From Spizellomyces punctatus DAOM BR117 (taxonomy: Eukaryota; Chytridiomycota; Chytridiomycetes; Spizellomycetales; Spizellomycetaceae): DNA of 64,000 nucleotides. A program made the position numbers and the translations under genes. Every line of letters begins with the position of its first letter. The stretch's first letter is position 1. Positions 23,676 through 36,738 of the stretch are shown here, in pieces. The DNA lies in assembly GCF_000182565.1 (NCBI RefSeq), contig NW_015971549.1, positions 1-64,000 on the forward strand, read 5' to 3'. Under the pieces are notes generated by a model. That model was not told the DNA's origin and ran no database searches. It was given only the letters and a program-made list of their open reading frames with translations.

Positions 23676-25842
23676 TTAAGTGAAATAGTACTTAGGACCA
23701 CCGCCTCCTTCCGGAACTACAGCAGCGGGATGATTGATAAGTAAGCGGTACAACGCATAGTTGCCCAAAAGAACGTACCGGTCCAGTCAATGTTCTGGCT
23801 AGGGTCCTTGATATCGCATGTTTTACAGTGAATACAATTTTGGGCGTTGATCTGGAATCGCTTCTTGCCCGGATTTTGTTCGTCATCAAGGTACTCATAG
23901 ACACCCGCTAAATCCCGGATTGTGTCAGTAACCAGAAGCACATTGAAAGGAGAAACCCTCCGTACCAGGGCAAAATTTCTGTTCGGGTCCACCATATACT
24001 GCATAGTTTGTCTCGAGTTGCTCTTTTGGTCCCCTTTGCAATCTCAGATGCACGGGCTGGTTCTCTTCGTGATTAGTTCCCGTGCGACTAACATTCTCCA
24101 GAAGGTCAAAACTTATCACGCCATCCGGTTTGGGATACTCAATGGGTTTAACATCTTTTAAAGGTTTCAACGTGGCATAGTCAGGCTCGGGATGCTTGAA
24201 TGTCCATGGAACACGTCCTTTGAGCAAGAGTGTATCAAGCCCAGCATACGCGATTCCTCCAAACAGACCGAGGGGATTGTGGAAAGCAGGCCGAACGTTG
24301 CGCACTTCCCATAATTCCTTGTAGACCCAAGAGTTCTTAATATTTGACTCGTACGCATCCAATGTAATAGGCCCCTCGGTTTCTGCACTCAGAGCATCGT
24401 AGGCGGCATCGGCAGCAAGCATACCTACATGAAACGAAAGCTTGTTGAGCGAGATGTTCTACTGTTCCGCAGGCCGTAGCGAAATCACATACCGCTTTTC
24501 ATTGCTGTATGCGTGCCCTTAATCTTTGGCACATTCAGAAACCCAGCAGTGCACCCGATCAACGCGCCACCTGGGAACACAAGCTTTGGGATACTTTGAT
24601 ATCCCCCTTCATTGATTGCACGGGCGCCGTAACTGATTATTTTTCCACCTTCCAAATACTTGCGGATAGCTGGGTGCTGTTTATATCTCTGGAACTCCTT
24701 GTATGGGCTTAGCGTTGGATTTTCGTAATCCAGCGCTACAACGTAACCGATTGTACACTTATTGTCCTCGAAATGGTACATGAACGAGCCACCATAGGTT
24801 TTTATGTCCATTGGCCAGCCGACAGAGTGCAAGACAAGACCGGCTTCAAACTTTTCTGGAGCAAGCTCCCACACCTATAAAAAAATCACCAGCTGAGTAC
24901 CCGACATCCAGAAACCAGTCAGAAATGTCACGCATCTACCTCCTTCAGTCCAATTCCGTACGTTTGCGGTTGTGAGTCTTTTCGTAAGTCAAATTTCCTT
25001 GATATCCTCTTTGTCAAGTGACCGTGGCAGCCCTCAGCGAAAAGTGTAACCTTGGCATGAATTTCCATTCCTCGCTCGAAGTTGTCCTTTGGTCTCCCAT
25101 CCCGTCCGATTCCAACGTCATTAGTGGCTATACCCTTCACTGACCCATCCTCGTCGTACAAAACCTAAAATCGCACGCTTACTCTGATGTGCGTCGCATA
25201 TGACTACAAACTTCAGAACCCTACCTCACTGGCAGCAAAACTGGGGTAAATTTCAACACCCAGCTCCTCCGCTTGCTCCCCTAACCATCTTACAAAATTG
25301 GAGAGGGAGACAATGTAATTGCCTTTGTTATTCATTTGAGGAGGATGGGGAAGGGGAATCGCATGTTTTTCGGTTAGGAACAACATCTTATCCTTTGCGG
25401 CAGGGGTGTTAAGGGGGGCACCCTTCTCTTTCCAGTCAGGAATAAGCTCGTTTAAGGCACGGGGCTCGAGAACAGCACCAGATAAAATGTGCGCTCCTAC
25501 TTCGCTGCCCTTCTCTACCACAAAAACCCGCAATTCCTTGCCCTCTTCGTTGGCTCTTTGCTTTAGTCGAATCGCTGCACTTAGACCAGCAGGTCCGGCT
25601 CCAACGATGCACACGTCCACCTCGTCTGCGTAGCGTTCAGCATTCAAAACTTCCAATGTTTCCTGATCCAGATCATTCACGGCTGTTGCCTGCCTTTGTA
25701 CCAGTGTCGTCGCAAACCCACGGACAATCCGCCGAGATCCAGTTATGATAGCAGGTCGTACTATGGTCGCCGGGATTCGCGATGAGGCTCTTCGTAAAGT
25801 GAGCGACGTGGGCCGTCCAACGGAACGAAGCCAGAGAGTCAT
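23676..25842 (-). CDS. ETFDH: Electron transfer flavoprotein-ubiquinone oxidoreductase (ETF-QO), mitochondrial
   Basis: Passes electrons from reduced ETF (fatty-acid and amino-acid oxidation) to ubiquinone at the mitochondrial inner membrane. The N-terminus after ATG 25842 is Arg/Ser-rich like a transit peptide ([20 protein letters not shown]). The FAD-binding motif follows ([20 protein letters not shown]), then [56 protein letters not shown] and [20 protein letters not shown]. The C-terminal 4Fe-4S ligands are complete: the Cys of CPAGVYEY (spliced across an intron at about 23970-23900) and the three of [19 protein letters not shown]. It ends [13 protein letters not shown]. Several short introns. 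A CACGTG at 26061-26066 lies 218 bp upstream. Confidence 0.95.
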
Positions 25843-26147
25843 GTCAGCGTTTATAAAATTATAGCAACCAGCAATTAGAGCGAATTTATGAAGTAAAATA
25901 CAAGGAGAGGTGTTCTTGGCACTAAAGGAGCGTGGTGGAAGATGAATTCGACGAGTCGTGCCAGATGGATTGTGCAGCTGTGGAAAGCGTAGCTTTGCAA
26001 ATCGAGATGCGATCGGCGACAACCGGGGGTCACAGAACAATGACATCATGTGATACTTGTCACGTGGACATCCAAATTGGAAAGCCAAACTTGACATGGG
26101 TTAAAATTGTTTAATCAAGAACTACTGTACATTGCCTATCTACTAGG

Positions 26148-28896
26148 CTATGGATTCAACTGTTCTACATATTCGTGCTTCACGGTCGCCCCAAACGCGC
26201 CTCCAGCACCGCACCAGGAAGTCGATATCTATAGTTGCGTATGAGATAGTTTCAATCAATACTTACTGGGAGATTCCGGACACTTACGATACACGGCAGG
26301 TCTGGATGCCAGCTTACATCCCGCGTAACCTGTGGATATGAGGGATGTCAAAAATTTTGACAAAACAACCAGCGATCAGACGTTTGCATGACAAGCAGAT
26401 CCCTTACTCCTCCTTTATGCATCATACGGGGACGCAATAACTCAAAGATGGCGTGATTTGCCAATTCGGCGTCATCAAACGAAGCCGCTTTAAGCGCGTC
26501 AGCTGGATCCAGCGCTTGGACAAGTGTGCCATCTAGGGCAAAAATGCGGATAATTCCATCCTCACTTCCCGTATAGACAAACCTATAAAATTTTGAGATT
26601 TCATATGAAGGTACGACAACACTGATCAACCCACGAATCAGACCTTTGACCAGTGCTTGCAGGGGGTGAAAAGTGACACCGAATCAACGTTTTGAGGACT
26701 GAATTTGGCGCCTCCAATCGTTAAGTGCCTCGGACCATTCATTTCCGAACCGAATGTAACCCACCGCTATGTCCTGTAAAAGTCTGCACAGAACAGTCCT
26801 TTGGATGACGAAATTCAACCGACCCAGGATAGCGCATAATCCTGTAATCCCAATCTTCGCTAGATAGAAGGAAATATTGTGAAATGGTCCGTCTTGATAA
26901 TCTTCTCTTCTCGCCGACTCTTAAAATGCCGTTTTACCTGTAGTACCCAGTTCTCAAAGTTAGATCTTTCCTCACTTGATTTGGTTCCATCATCTTCCGC
27001 ACGTCCCTGCAAGGAGCGCATGAAATTTGTGTCGTGCACTACCTGAGCATGTCTTTCCCCTTACCACATTTTCATGTGTTGATCTTTGCCGTTCGTTAAA
27101 GCGTACCGATTGTCGCCCTTCGAAGACACGTATGTGATTCCTTCAGTATGTCCAACAAGAACCCCTGCTGGTTGTGCATTCCTGCCAAGGGAGCGGCGAT
27201 CCCAGACCTGGCCATGGTAGTAGTTACGAATTATTGAACATCCACCGGGCAATATCGAGACCATCGCCCACCTTCACAAACGAATCGTCGCTTGCGGAAA
27301 AGAGAACGTGTGAAGACATTGGTTCTGCATAGCAGACTAAACATTGCATGTCAGTAATTTGTCAGGAAAATCTGACCCTAGGGACGTACCTGCATTGACA
27401 TCGTCAGTGTGCCCAGGTATTTGGTGCAGTATAGACCGAGTTTCGATGTCATATACTGCCATGTGTGCATCAGCCACTTTTCCTGTAAGCCTCAAGGTGT
27501 TGAGTCACATAACGTACCCACAATAAGATTATTGCTGGTTCCTGCGACAATCTCCCGCCCGTCTCCAGAAAAACGAATCGACCAAATCTATGATAGGAGC
27601 TGTAGTGATCCATCGGCCTTTCTCTGGAATGGTTAAGCAGCTGACCCCAAAATTGCTATCAAAATGCTGATCAAAGTCCAGCGGAATCTGCTCAGGATCA
27701 TCCCTGTCCAATTGTGCTCGTGTAAGATGAACTATCGGTGTAATCGACGAATAGATCATATGCCTAAATTATGGTACATCAGTGATGAACCTAGTAATAT
27801 TCAGTCAGCTGTGACCTCCTACCGGTTGTCTGGGGAGAGTGCACAATCTTGCAGTGAAAGCATTCTTATGTTACTGGCATGCACGGACGGACATGCAGAT
27901 CAGAAAATATTTCTTTCGTGTTTACCTGTTATGGTCCATCGACCAACCTCGGCATTGATGCTCCGCTGTCGTCTAATATCATTCAAATCCGAGGTGTCAT
28001 AAAGGTGTACATGGAAATCTTGTGTACAGGAGAAGAAGAACTTCCCATCCTCTAGATGACAGCAACATATTTAGTGTTACATTTGTCTAGGTGTTGCAGG
28101 AAACTCTAGATTTACCGACCTGAAAATTGTCCTGAATAAGCGCGAGCTCCGTATTTGTCAACCACAGCCTTGGTCTGATTTGGAATAAATCTCTGGAGGA
28201 GTTCAACCATAATTTCGCATTCAGCATAATGCAGCACTGGTGTTTGTCGCGCAACTAATGCCCTTTCGCGCATCCTATTTCACTTCTAGAAAATGGTCGC
28301 GTATAAAGTCTGCAGCATGACGATACCTTCGCAATGGGAAGGGTATTTTGCGTGTTCATGAGTCCCGTTTCTCTCGACTTAAGAATCCTGTAAACAGAGT
28401 GTTTCCTCCTCTCTGCGGCAGAACTTGCTCCGGCTGGGGTTTGGGTAGCATCTTCGGATCGATTGTCCTTATGTAAGTACGGCGTCTTCCGCGGATTCAG
28501 ATGCGATGATCCTCCTTGGCTTAATGCGCTTGATAATATAAATTGGACTGCTTCGCTGTTATCAAGCTGCAACTCGTCGTCGTATTCGCCCTCCAGTCCA
28601 TCAAAGTCCATAAAGTCATCCTCCATTTCTTCAAAATCATCTTCTTCCTCCTCTTCGTATTCTCTATCATCGTCGGATGCGTCTGTTTCCATTTTTACGG
28701 CATTGTCAGCATTAGCGAAGGAACATTGTAGGTGAACACGATGCGTCACACGGGGTTGCTGATTTGGTAATCGAGGCAGACCATCACATGACTCAGCTTG
28801 TCCCAACCCAACAAGCTGTAACCCAAGCAATTCCGCTACTTTTACAGAATCCCGATCCATCCCCAGTGCTTGAATTCTCGTTAATTTCATATCCAT
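26148..28896 (-). CDS. DCAF11: DCAF11 / WDR23-like WD40 substrate receptor of CUL4-DDB1
   Basis: Probable substrate adaptor of a CUL4-DDB1 ubiquitin ligase. Many introns. In order: acidic N-terminal region (DDREYEEEEEDDFEEMEDDF), RRKHSVYRILKSRETGLMN, then WD40 blades including IYSSITPIVHLTRAQLD, KVWDRRSLGRNAQPAGVLVG, HTEGITYVSSKGDNRYALTN and KDQHMKMWD, FVYTGSEDGIIRIFALDGTL, and finally, over two further introns, MHKGG-VTRDVSWHPDLPC-IISTSWCGAGG. The order and the VWDRR motif match animal DCAF11. The last blade is short and has Cys where SWDG is usual. The stop is TAG at 26148. Start uncertain: 28896 (MDMKLTRIQ) is used; 28692 (METDASDDD) is an alternative. Confidence 0.85.
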
Positions 28897-28966
28897 TTCT
28901 GCGGATCCCGCCGCCACGAATCTGCCGCTATAACGGAGACGTTCTCTACGCTCATGATTTTCAGCT

Positions 28967-31610
28967 ATGGTTGAGCTTACTTTATCCACTGTCAGTGAGT
29001 ATCGTCATTTTTGAGCCGGGGGAAAAGTGTCCTTGAAAGCTATTAAGACGGAAAACGGCAGACCAAGTGCTAGTAATTGCTAATTATTTTTTGTGGCTAA
29101 TAGGTAGGGGACCAAATAAGTTTGCCCCTGCTCCCAAAGTCAGACCTCGGCCAGGGCGAGAACGGATAAACGCACCTAAGAGTACGCCGGCTCCAGGCTC
29201 TGCGTCTGCGTCACAGAGCAAACCGACGGGCGCTTCTGGCGACCCAGTTTCTGTGGAATCAGTTTCAGTTGCGCCTTCTGCTGTATTAGTGTCCCACGAA
29301 GCAACCCCGCCAATTCCAGCACTGTCTACGCAAATCCCCTTGTTGTCTGCTACACCTCTCTCTAATACCTCTCCACTTCCTTCATCAACTGCCCCCTTAC
29401 ACGATAATAATGATGTATCTTTTTTGGAAAAGCCAGTGTCCAGAGCTCCTGGTCCTTCTGTGGTGAGCAGATCAGCAGAAGGTTGTCATTGTAAGGCGAT
29501 CCGTATTTATGGGATCCGTCAGATTACTAGGTCGCTCGGACATGCACAGATGTTTCCTCGGGATATGGATGAAGCGGGAGAGGGCAATTTCAGTAGATTA
29601 AACAATCGGCCGACTGCACCCCCTAGAGTAGGTCGTTCCTCGTCGGTTGCACCGTGCCCTTTTGCTCATCCCCTCTGTAGATAGGCGCCGTCTCCGGAGC
29701 ATCGCTTCCCGTTCGCGTACCTAAATTTGTGTCACGAGACATCGACGATGAATTCGACGACGACTATGTTCCGAAGTCCGTCTTGCGTGTATTGGGTCCT
29801 CCCAAGGTAGGTAATGTGAGGCCCGCGTCTTCGTCATCGCCGTGTTGTCGAAAGTTTCCGAAAGTGACGCTTATCCCCCAGATTGGTGTCAGCAATCCAA
29901 CCAGCGTTGAAAAGCAAGGGGGGGCACTTCCGGTGGTGAGCGCTCATGAAGACACTGTCGAGGAGTCACATGTCCGACAACAGGGGTTATCCGATGCACT
30001 TCCTGAGCAAATTCCGCGAATAGGTCTTCGAAGGTCAATGCGCGGAGATCTTTCTGGTGAAGGCAACGAGGATAGGTTGGAAGAGTCCCCAATGGATATC
30101 GATCTCGATGAGTCCACCATTCCGCAAGCCTCTATTGGGGATTTAATAAAGCACAAGTTCCCGAAAGGAAAGCTATCCAGAATTGAGGAGCTTCGACAGC
30201 AACAACGTAAAGAACAAAGAAGGAGAGCGGGAAAGAGAGAAGGAACACCCAGCACAACCCGGGCCGAGTCTCCAGCTATGTTTGAAGCTGTGGATGACGA
30301 AGTGCCGGACATCAAGTATGGCAAAGATTCCAAGATACAAAGTTAATGCGATGGGCTTTTCTCACAGGGTTCTACAGTTTGTCAGGTCCCAGACTTATTA
30401 TGGTGGATGGAAAACTGCAGGTCGACCAGGATTCGCTTGTCATACGGACCCATGTGGAGGATGAAGCAGATCTGGAGCACGTTGATGAAGGAATGCAGCG
30501 CCACATTACGAGCGCATCATTCCGCACAAGAAAAAGGCTTGGCAGGGTGAAATGGACAAAGGAAAGGACCGACCGATTCTATGAGGTATGCCAAATTTTC
30601 TACGCGTCCTACGACGGGATTTCTCACACCAGCTGTGGTGCAGGGCCTATCATATTTTGGAGCGGATTTCAGTATGATCTGCCTGATGTTTCCAGATCTA
30701 AACAGAGGGCAAGTAAAGGCAAAGTATAATGCGGAGGAGCGTGTGAATGGCAGAAGGCTCACTGCTGCTCTGTTGAAGAGACTGCCCCTGCGTAAGTCTC
30801 TGGATATCTAATTTGGCGCCAGCCTGCTGACTTACAAGTGGCATGCTATCTTTACGTCCAGCCAAAGATCTAGTTGTGGAGATGAAGGACCTGGTTCGAC
30901 AACGAGTTGCAAAACGCAAAACTTTGGCTGATGAATCTGACGAGGAGGCAATACCTGCGATGAAGAGAAGTGCCGCAAATACGCCCACCCTTGATGGCGA
31001 CGAAGCTGCTGCTACCCAAGATAGAGAAGATGGTAACTCCCAGCAGCTACAGCATGCTGATCGACGAGATGGCGACGCGGAAACACAGGAATCTATAAAT
31101 CATGAAGGGGAACGCGGGGCTGGCACGCTACTTGGTAGCATCACTATGGATGATGATGGGGGTGTACCACTTTCGGTACCAGTTTCGATGGGTCCTCCAA
31201 TCCGTCGCAACATGGCTGCCGTCGGCGTCCGACCAAAGGTTGTACCTAGGGCGGCCGCAAGGAGGAAAAAGCAGGACATTGAGCAAGCAGGGGATGCAGC
31301 AGAATCATCAGTGCCGTCAGCACAAGTCGGAGAGCAAGAAGGGCCGCAAGGCGCCCAACCTGAATTGCCAATGGCAGTGACCAACGTGGTGAAGCTTTCC
31401 CGGCAACGAACTGTCCCCACCATCGGCTCAGCGGCGTCCTCGGCCGCCTCAAGGCAAACAACGAAGATATTAACTCCAGCCATGCGAGCACAGGCCGCGC
31501 GGACAGCTGCTTTGCGTAATTTACCTGAAGGTGATGCCACTGAGGAGCTCGTGCAGCAGGATGATACCCTGGCGGGCTCTGACGATTTTGAAAGGGAAAA
31601 CGGAGAATAA
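28967..31610 (+). CDS. BDP1: TFIIIB subunit Bdp1 (B'', SANT domain)
   Basis: RNA polymerase III initiation factor that completes TFIIIB with Brf1 and TBP. The first exon 28967-28994 (MVELTLSTV) splices in phase at 29104 to SRGPNKFAPAPKVRPRPGRE, the conserved Bdp1 N-terminal motif. Long Ser/Pro-rich linker, then SIGDLIKHKFPKGKLSRIEE, GPRLIMVDGKLQVDQDSLVI, and the extended SANT domain: RVKWTKERTDRFYE, intron, GLSYFGADFSMICLMFPDLN and RGQVKAKYNAEERVN, intron, then PKDLVVEMKDLVRQRV. The C-terminus is Ala/Gly-rich without a known domain. At least six exons. The start codon is 70 bp from the opposing DCAF11 start, so the two probably share a promoter. Confidence 0.9.
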
Positions 31611-31797
31611 GGTTGGACGTTACTATTACATCCATCTTCAGAGAGTTCTTTGTAAATATTTCTGGTTGAGGATGGGATACTGGACACTCGAGGGTTTACT
31701 GTACACTACCACTGCTCGCTCACATGCTAATTTAGCAATCTAGCTTTGCTTTTTGATTCGAATATGTACAAATATTTCACATTGCAATTGCGTGACT

Positions 31798-32852
31798 TTA
31801 ATGATGTATTTCGATTCTTTTACCAGGTATCCATTCCTGAGCTGCCTTCTTGATATTCACCCAGTACTGTAGCTGAATGGCAAGCCGTTTGGCCGCATCT
31901 AAGTCTCTGTCTCGGAAGGCTTGTGACAACTGGTCGATAGTCTCCTCCATCCGTTCTAAATCGCTGGTGATTAGTTCACATGATTCCAACGATCACAGTA
32001 ATAGTACCAACTTTCATTCTCTCTTCTAATTTCTTCAATCTCACTCTGCGCGTGCGCTTCTTCCAGACGCTCACGAGCATCCAAAACCTCCATCAGCAAG
32101 GCGGGATCATTCATGGACTCGCCTTCCTCAATCGAAACACCGTTCAGCTCAAGCAGATACTGTGCTCGTTGAAGTGGGTCGCGAAGGACCTGATATGCTT
32201 TGTTAATGAACGAGGACTGTTGCTCTGCGCAAAGTTTCTCAGTCTTAAAAAGACCGTACGGCAAAACCAGAATTACGTCCAGCTGTATATAGTTTAATCG
32301 TTTGATTTGTTCACCCACCTGTGACTTCTGACCGTATCCATCAGGATGGACAGCCTGTTGAAGCCTTAGAAATTTGTTTCGCAGTAATCGCTCATCCACA
32401 TCAAAGGCAAACTTTGCTTCGCCGGGCGCGAGCTCTGGCAGAAGAACGTCATAGTATGTTGCTTCATCATAGGTGGGCTGGATAAGACCACGCTCCGCGG
32501 GACAGAATACCGCAGACCTTGGCAACTTCGCACCGCAGCGCCAGCATTCACGTTCCGAGGTGCTTTCAGTCGATAGGAAGCGGGAAAAGGGAATGGTTTG
32601 CTGTCGGGGAGCATGCTGCGTCCTAAAGGGAATATGTTTCGCTTTTGGAATTCGTGTTGGCCGATAGTGCCAAGGTATGGAGCACAAGCGTCGTTGCTGT
32701 GGCGTTGCTTCATGTACACATTTCCAAAATATCCTGATAGACGTGACTCCCCTTGATCGCCCACCAATTTTGCTCATTCCCGCTGCTTGTGAAGTGAGGC
32801 TTTTTCGAGCTCCCCAGATACTAGCATCATCGAAATCATCATGTGGAGACAT
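31798..32852 (-). CDS. HSC20: Mitochondrial J-type co-chaperone HSC20/Jac1 (HscB)
   Basis: Delivers the Isu scaffold to the mitochondrial Hsp70 in iron-sulfur cluster biogenesis. After a basic N-terminus comes a zinc-finger-like segment (ECWRCGAKLPRSAVFCPAE; yeast Jac1 lacks it, animal HSCB has it). The J domain follows (TYYDVLLPELAP, then FLRLQQAVHPDGYGQKSQ with the HPD tripeptide intact; SSFINKAYQVLRDPLQRAQY). The C-terminal three-helix domain binds the scaffold (SMNDPALLMEVLDARERLEE, DLDAAKRLAIQLQYWVNIKK). At least three exons. ATG 32852 is first in frame; MSKIGGRSRGVTSIRIFW is a possible shorter start that looks more like a transit peptide. Confidence 0.92.
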
Positions 32853-32882
32853 TAACCGGCTATAGGCGGATCAAATGCGTGA

Positions 32883-32890
32883 TGACGTAA
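32883..32890. promoter_or_regulatory. CRE-like TGACGTAA in the HSC20/LIG1 bidirectional promoter
   Basis: TGACGTAA lies between the two start codons (32852 minus, 32936 plus; 83 bp apart). It matches the ATF/CREB family core. Binding is inference from the motif only. Confidence 0.35.
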
Positions 32891-32935
32891 ATCAACTTGT
32901 TGGGGAAACGCAATCTCAACTCTCACCTCTCCAAG

Positions 32936-35900
32936 ATGGCTGACCGAAAACGACAAAAGACATCAGCGTCCACTCCAACGCGTAAGAAAAGACCGCCCAT
33001 CGAGAGCCCGGGCAGACAACGCACATTGGACGCCTTTCTGCGGGGAGGCGTTGCAACCGCCAGTGTCGGCGCAAAGCCTTTGAGCGACGAAGGTTGGGAG
33101 CAATGGCCCCCTGGCACATTTGATACTGTCAAAGTGGAATGGGAGTCGGAGACACAGGAAGAGGGCACGAGCGAAGTTGTAACCACGATAAGTGGCGCAT
33201 TGGCATCTAGCTCTACTGCTTCAACGAACTCCACGTTAGAGAAGGCAGTTCCTACCGAGCAGTCTTCTCTCAATACTGGGTCTTGTGCCATTGACTTTAC
33301 CGAATTTTCCTCTGCGGAACTACCTTCATACTGGCAAGCAGGCTGCCCAACTCCATACAGATGGCTTGTGGACCAATTTGTGGCAGTAGAGAGAGTTACG
33401 ACGCGGCAGTACGTAAATACCAAAGGTGTAGACGATAGTCTATATGTTAAAATATTTATTGATCAAGAGTCATTACGAATATTCTTACAAACATGCTCCG
33501 AACGATCATTCGTAATGCGCCAGAAGATTTGTTACCAGCATTATATCTGTGTACTAACAGCTTAGCACCACCCTATGAAGGTGAGGAGCGTCATCATATC
33601 CAGCTCATTCATGTTCTCACTCCAGTTGAGGTGTGGAGCTCGGTATTGGCCCGCAAATTTTGCTTAAAACGATAACTTCCATATCGGATATGTCCTCCAA
33701 GGTGACCTTTTCTGCCACTTGTCCAGTTCGTCAGTATTTCGTAATTGCTTTTTTTGGTCCAGGCAGTTAAAGCAGCTTGGGAAAAATATGGTGACTGGGG
33801 GGATGTTGTCTTCACCGCTAGGGTCAAGATGCAAATGCTTGTTAAGCCAAAAGCGCTGCTAGTTTCTGGGGTGCGTGACAAGTTGCAAACTTGCGTAACC
33901 ATATGTATTAATAGAATTTAAGGTCCTTCAAACCCTCCGAAAAATAGCACAACTGAAAGGACAAGGAACCTTAAACCAGAAAAGTGATCTCATCAAGAAG
34001 ATGATGGTGGCCTGTGAGGTGTGGCCGGCAGTTGTCGCATCAAGCGGACTAAAATTAATACCCGTTTACGTTTCAGGGTGAAGAGCTACGTTACTTGACT
34101 AGGACCCTAGTGTCCCATTTGCGGATTGGGGCCGTGCGAACAACGATTCTTATTGCTCTTAGGTTTGAAGAATATCTCTCAAATATTTCTGTTTGCGGAT
34201 CTCAAACTGAAGAGCTAAATAGTCATGCAGCAGTACTGGAACATAGTTTCGCTCCATCTGAGATTAAAACTACGCCCAGGGATGCGATAAAGACCCGCTT
34301 CAAACTGGCCGAACAGATTATAAAAGTAGGTAGTGCTGTGCAAATCTGGGATGGGACGATTCTAATTCCTTATTGCAGGAATGTTATGCTCAGGTACCCA
34401 ACTATGATCGCTTAGTGGCCGCCCTCTTGGATCCTGCCACTGGTTTGTCAAGGATGGGGGATGTTCTCAAGTGTACTGTCGGGATCCCTATCCGGCCCAT
34501 GTTAGGAAAGATCACTAGAGATTTGGCGGTAAGGACGTTACAACGCTTAGAAATCGACAGGAAGCGTTAATGGTTCAGTAGGACGTGTTCGAGAAATTAG
34601 AAGGGCTGAACTACTGTGCAGATTTCAAGTATGATGGTATGAGACAATTGGCCCTTAATATTGTCAGCCTGTACGGACTTCCTGTCTTCCCGGCACAGGA
34701 CAGCGAGCGCAAATTCATCTATCAGAAACGGGCCAAGTGTCGATATTTTCCCGACATCTGGGTTGGTGGTCACAGTCCTCTCTTCTATCTGCTCTGTCGT
34801 TTTCGGCTCACATGCCACCGAAAGAAACAATAACCGACAAGTTCCCGGATATATTATCAATAATACCAAGTACAATTGCAGTATCGACTGGATCGTTTAT
34901 AATTGATTCGGAAGTGGTTGCAGTCGACGAGCAGGGCAATATCCTCTCCTTCCAAACTCTAAGCAACCGAGGCAGAAAAAACGTCGCTTTAAAAGATGTC
35001 ACTATTGGAGTTTGTATTTTTGTTTTCGATTTAATGTATTTAAACGGGGAAGTAAGTTAGAAAGGGATAACGAAGTCTTTCATGTTGGCTAAGTGACGCA
35101 TCATCACCTAGAGTTTGATCAAACGATCCTTTCGAGAACGACGAGACGCTATGAGATCCGCATTCAAGGAGATTAAAGGACGCTTTGAATTTGTGCCTCA
35201 GGTAATCGTCGGTGAATTCATTTTCATTGGCCAATCCCCTAAGACATTGTCTTTTATAGATTGAAACAAGGGATGCTGATGAGGTATATTCAAAAAGGAT
35301 GTGTCGACTGTAAAGATTGGTACTGTACAGAATTTAATCACCACTACAGCTGCAAGAGTTCTTGACGCGATCACTGCAAGCGGGCTGTGAGGGTTTAATG
35401 GTCAAGATCCTTGATAAGCCAGCTGTCACTGGCTCGGAAACGCTCCTGGCGACATATGAACCAGGTACGTTGTATACCTGCATCAGCTGTTGAATTCCTG
35501 TCATCGCGAGCTGACGCTTATATCTCCTGGGCTTCTCGAAGATAAACGTACAGAGAGCTGGCTGAAGGTCAAGAAAGACTATGTCGAGGGACTGGCAGAT
35601 AGTCTGGACCTGGTGCCAATTGGGGCTTGGTACGGGACGGGAAGAAAGGCAACCTGGTATTCCCCTTTTCTCATGGCGGCGTATAACCCTGAGACTGAGC
35701 AATATGAGACTGTGTGCAAGTGTATGAGTGGTGCGTCCATGGTGAATGACTGGGTATATCACATCACTTCTATTGATGCTCTCTGTGCTTTAGGCTTCTC
35801 GGATGCATTTTACAAGGAGATGAAGGTATTCATCAAAGCGTCTTTGTAACCGACCATATTTCACGCAATGCCACATGTGCAACAGATAAAGTATGCAAAA

Positions 35901-36504
35901 GACTCCGGTAACACTGTTGACTCTCCAAAGAGTTACTATGCAGTATCGGATGCGTTACTCCCAGACGTTTGGTTTCTGCCGCTAGAGGTAAACACCGAAA
36001 AAAGTTACTCGTCGTCCTTGTACTTACGAATGCTAAGGTTTGGGAAATTCGTGGTGCTGATCTCACTCTTTCTCCCGTACATCGTGCTGCGGCGGGAAGA
36101 GTAGATGAAGTGCGAGGGATAAGGTGAGACCATCCCAAATTAGGTCTGACTTTGGAATCCGATGGAAGTTGATTCATCTTCCTTATTTCATTCGCGTTGT
36201 TATAACCAGCCTTAGATTCCCTCGGTACGTTTAGAGTATCCGACTTTCTGTCAAACTGTACGTATTTATTGGACGTTGGTTCTCTTCATGCAGGTTCATC
36301 CGGACAAGAGGCGATAAAGGACCGGAAGACGCAACGACGCCAGATCAGGTTGGTAAAATGTAAGGAGACATAGCTTTTAGAGATGATCAGCTAATATGTT
36401 GTCCTTTCCAGATTAGTGAAATGTTTCTGAAGCAACGCCAACGCGCTATCGAAGCCCCTGTTGCTGATGAGGATCCAGAATTGGAAGAAGAAGAGGCCCA
36501 ATAA
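32936..36504 (+). CDS. LIG1: DNA ligase I (ATP-dependent)
   Basis: Joins Okazaki fragments in nuclear replication and repair. Near the N-terminus, RQRTLDAFL resembles a PCNA-binding PIP box (QxxLxxFL). The DNA-binding domain follows ([74 protein letters not shown]). The adenylated lysine is in ADFKYDG (AAG at 34627); a short intron follows, then [19 protein letters not shown]. Further conserved parts are [73 protein letters not shown] and [13 protein letters not shown]. It ends with an acidic tail ([10 protein letters not shown]). Intron-rich; exon edges not all resolved. ATG 32936 is used; the frame is open upstream only through a TTG. Confidence 0.94.
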
Positions 36505-36738
36505 ACAAGGCCAAACAAGCAGACTCAGTCCCTAACCCTGTTAATGCTGTGGGAAGGCTGCAATGCAGAATTCTGGCACCTTTTTTTTTGGAATGTTAAA
36601 ATAGAACATCTATTGCTACATGAATCTCTTGACACTGCCTTCAAACGCAAGAGCGATAGAATAATGCACCCCATTAGCTAAAGCGCGAAAGCCTCCACAA
36701 TGCTCTATGCACTTCCCATACGCATTTGCACATTCCCA

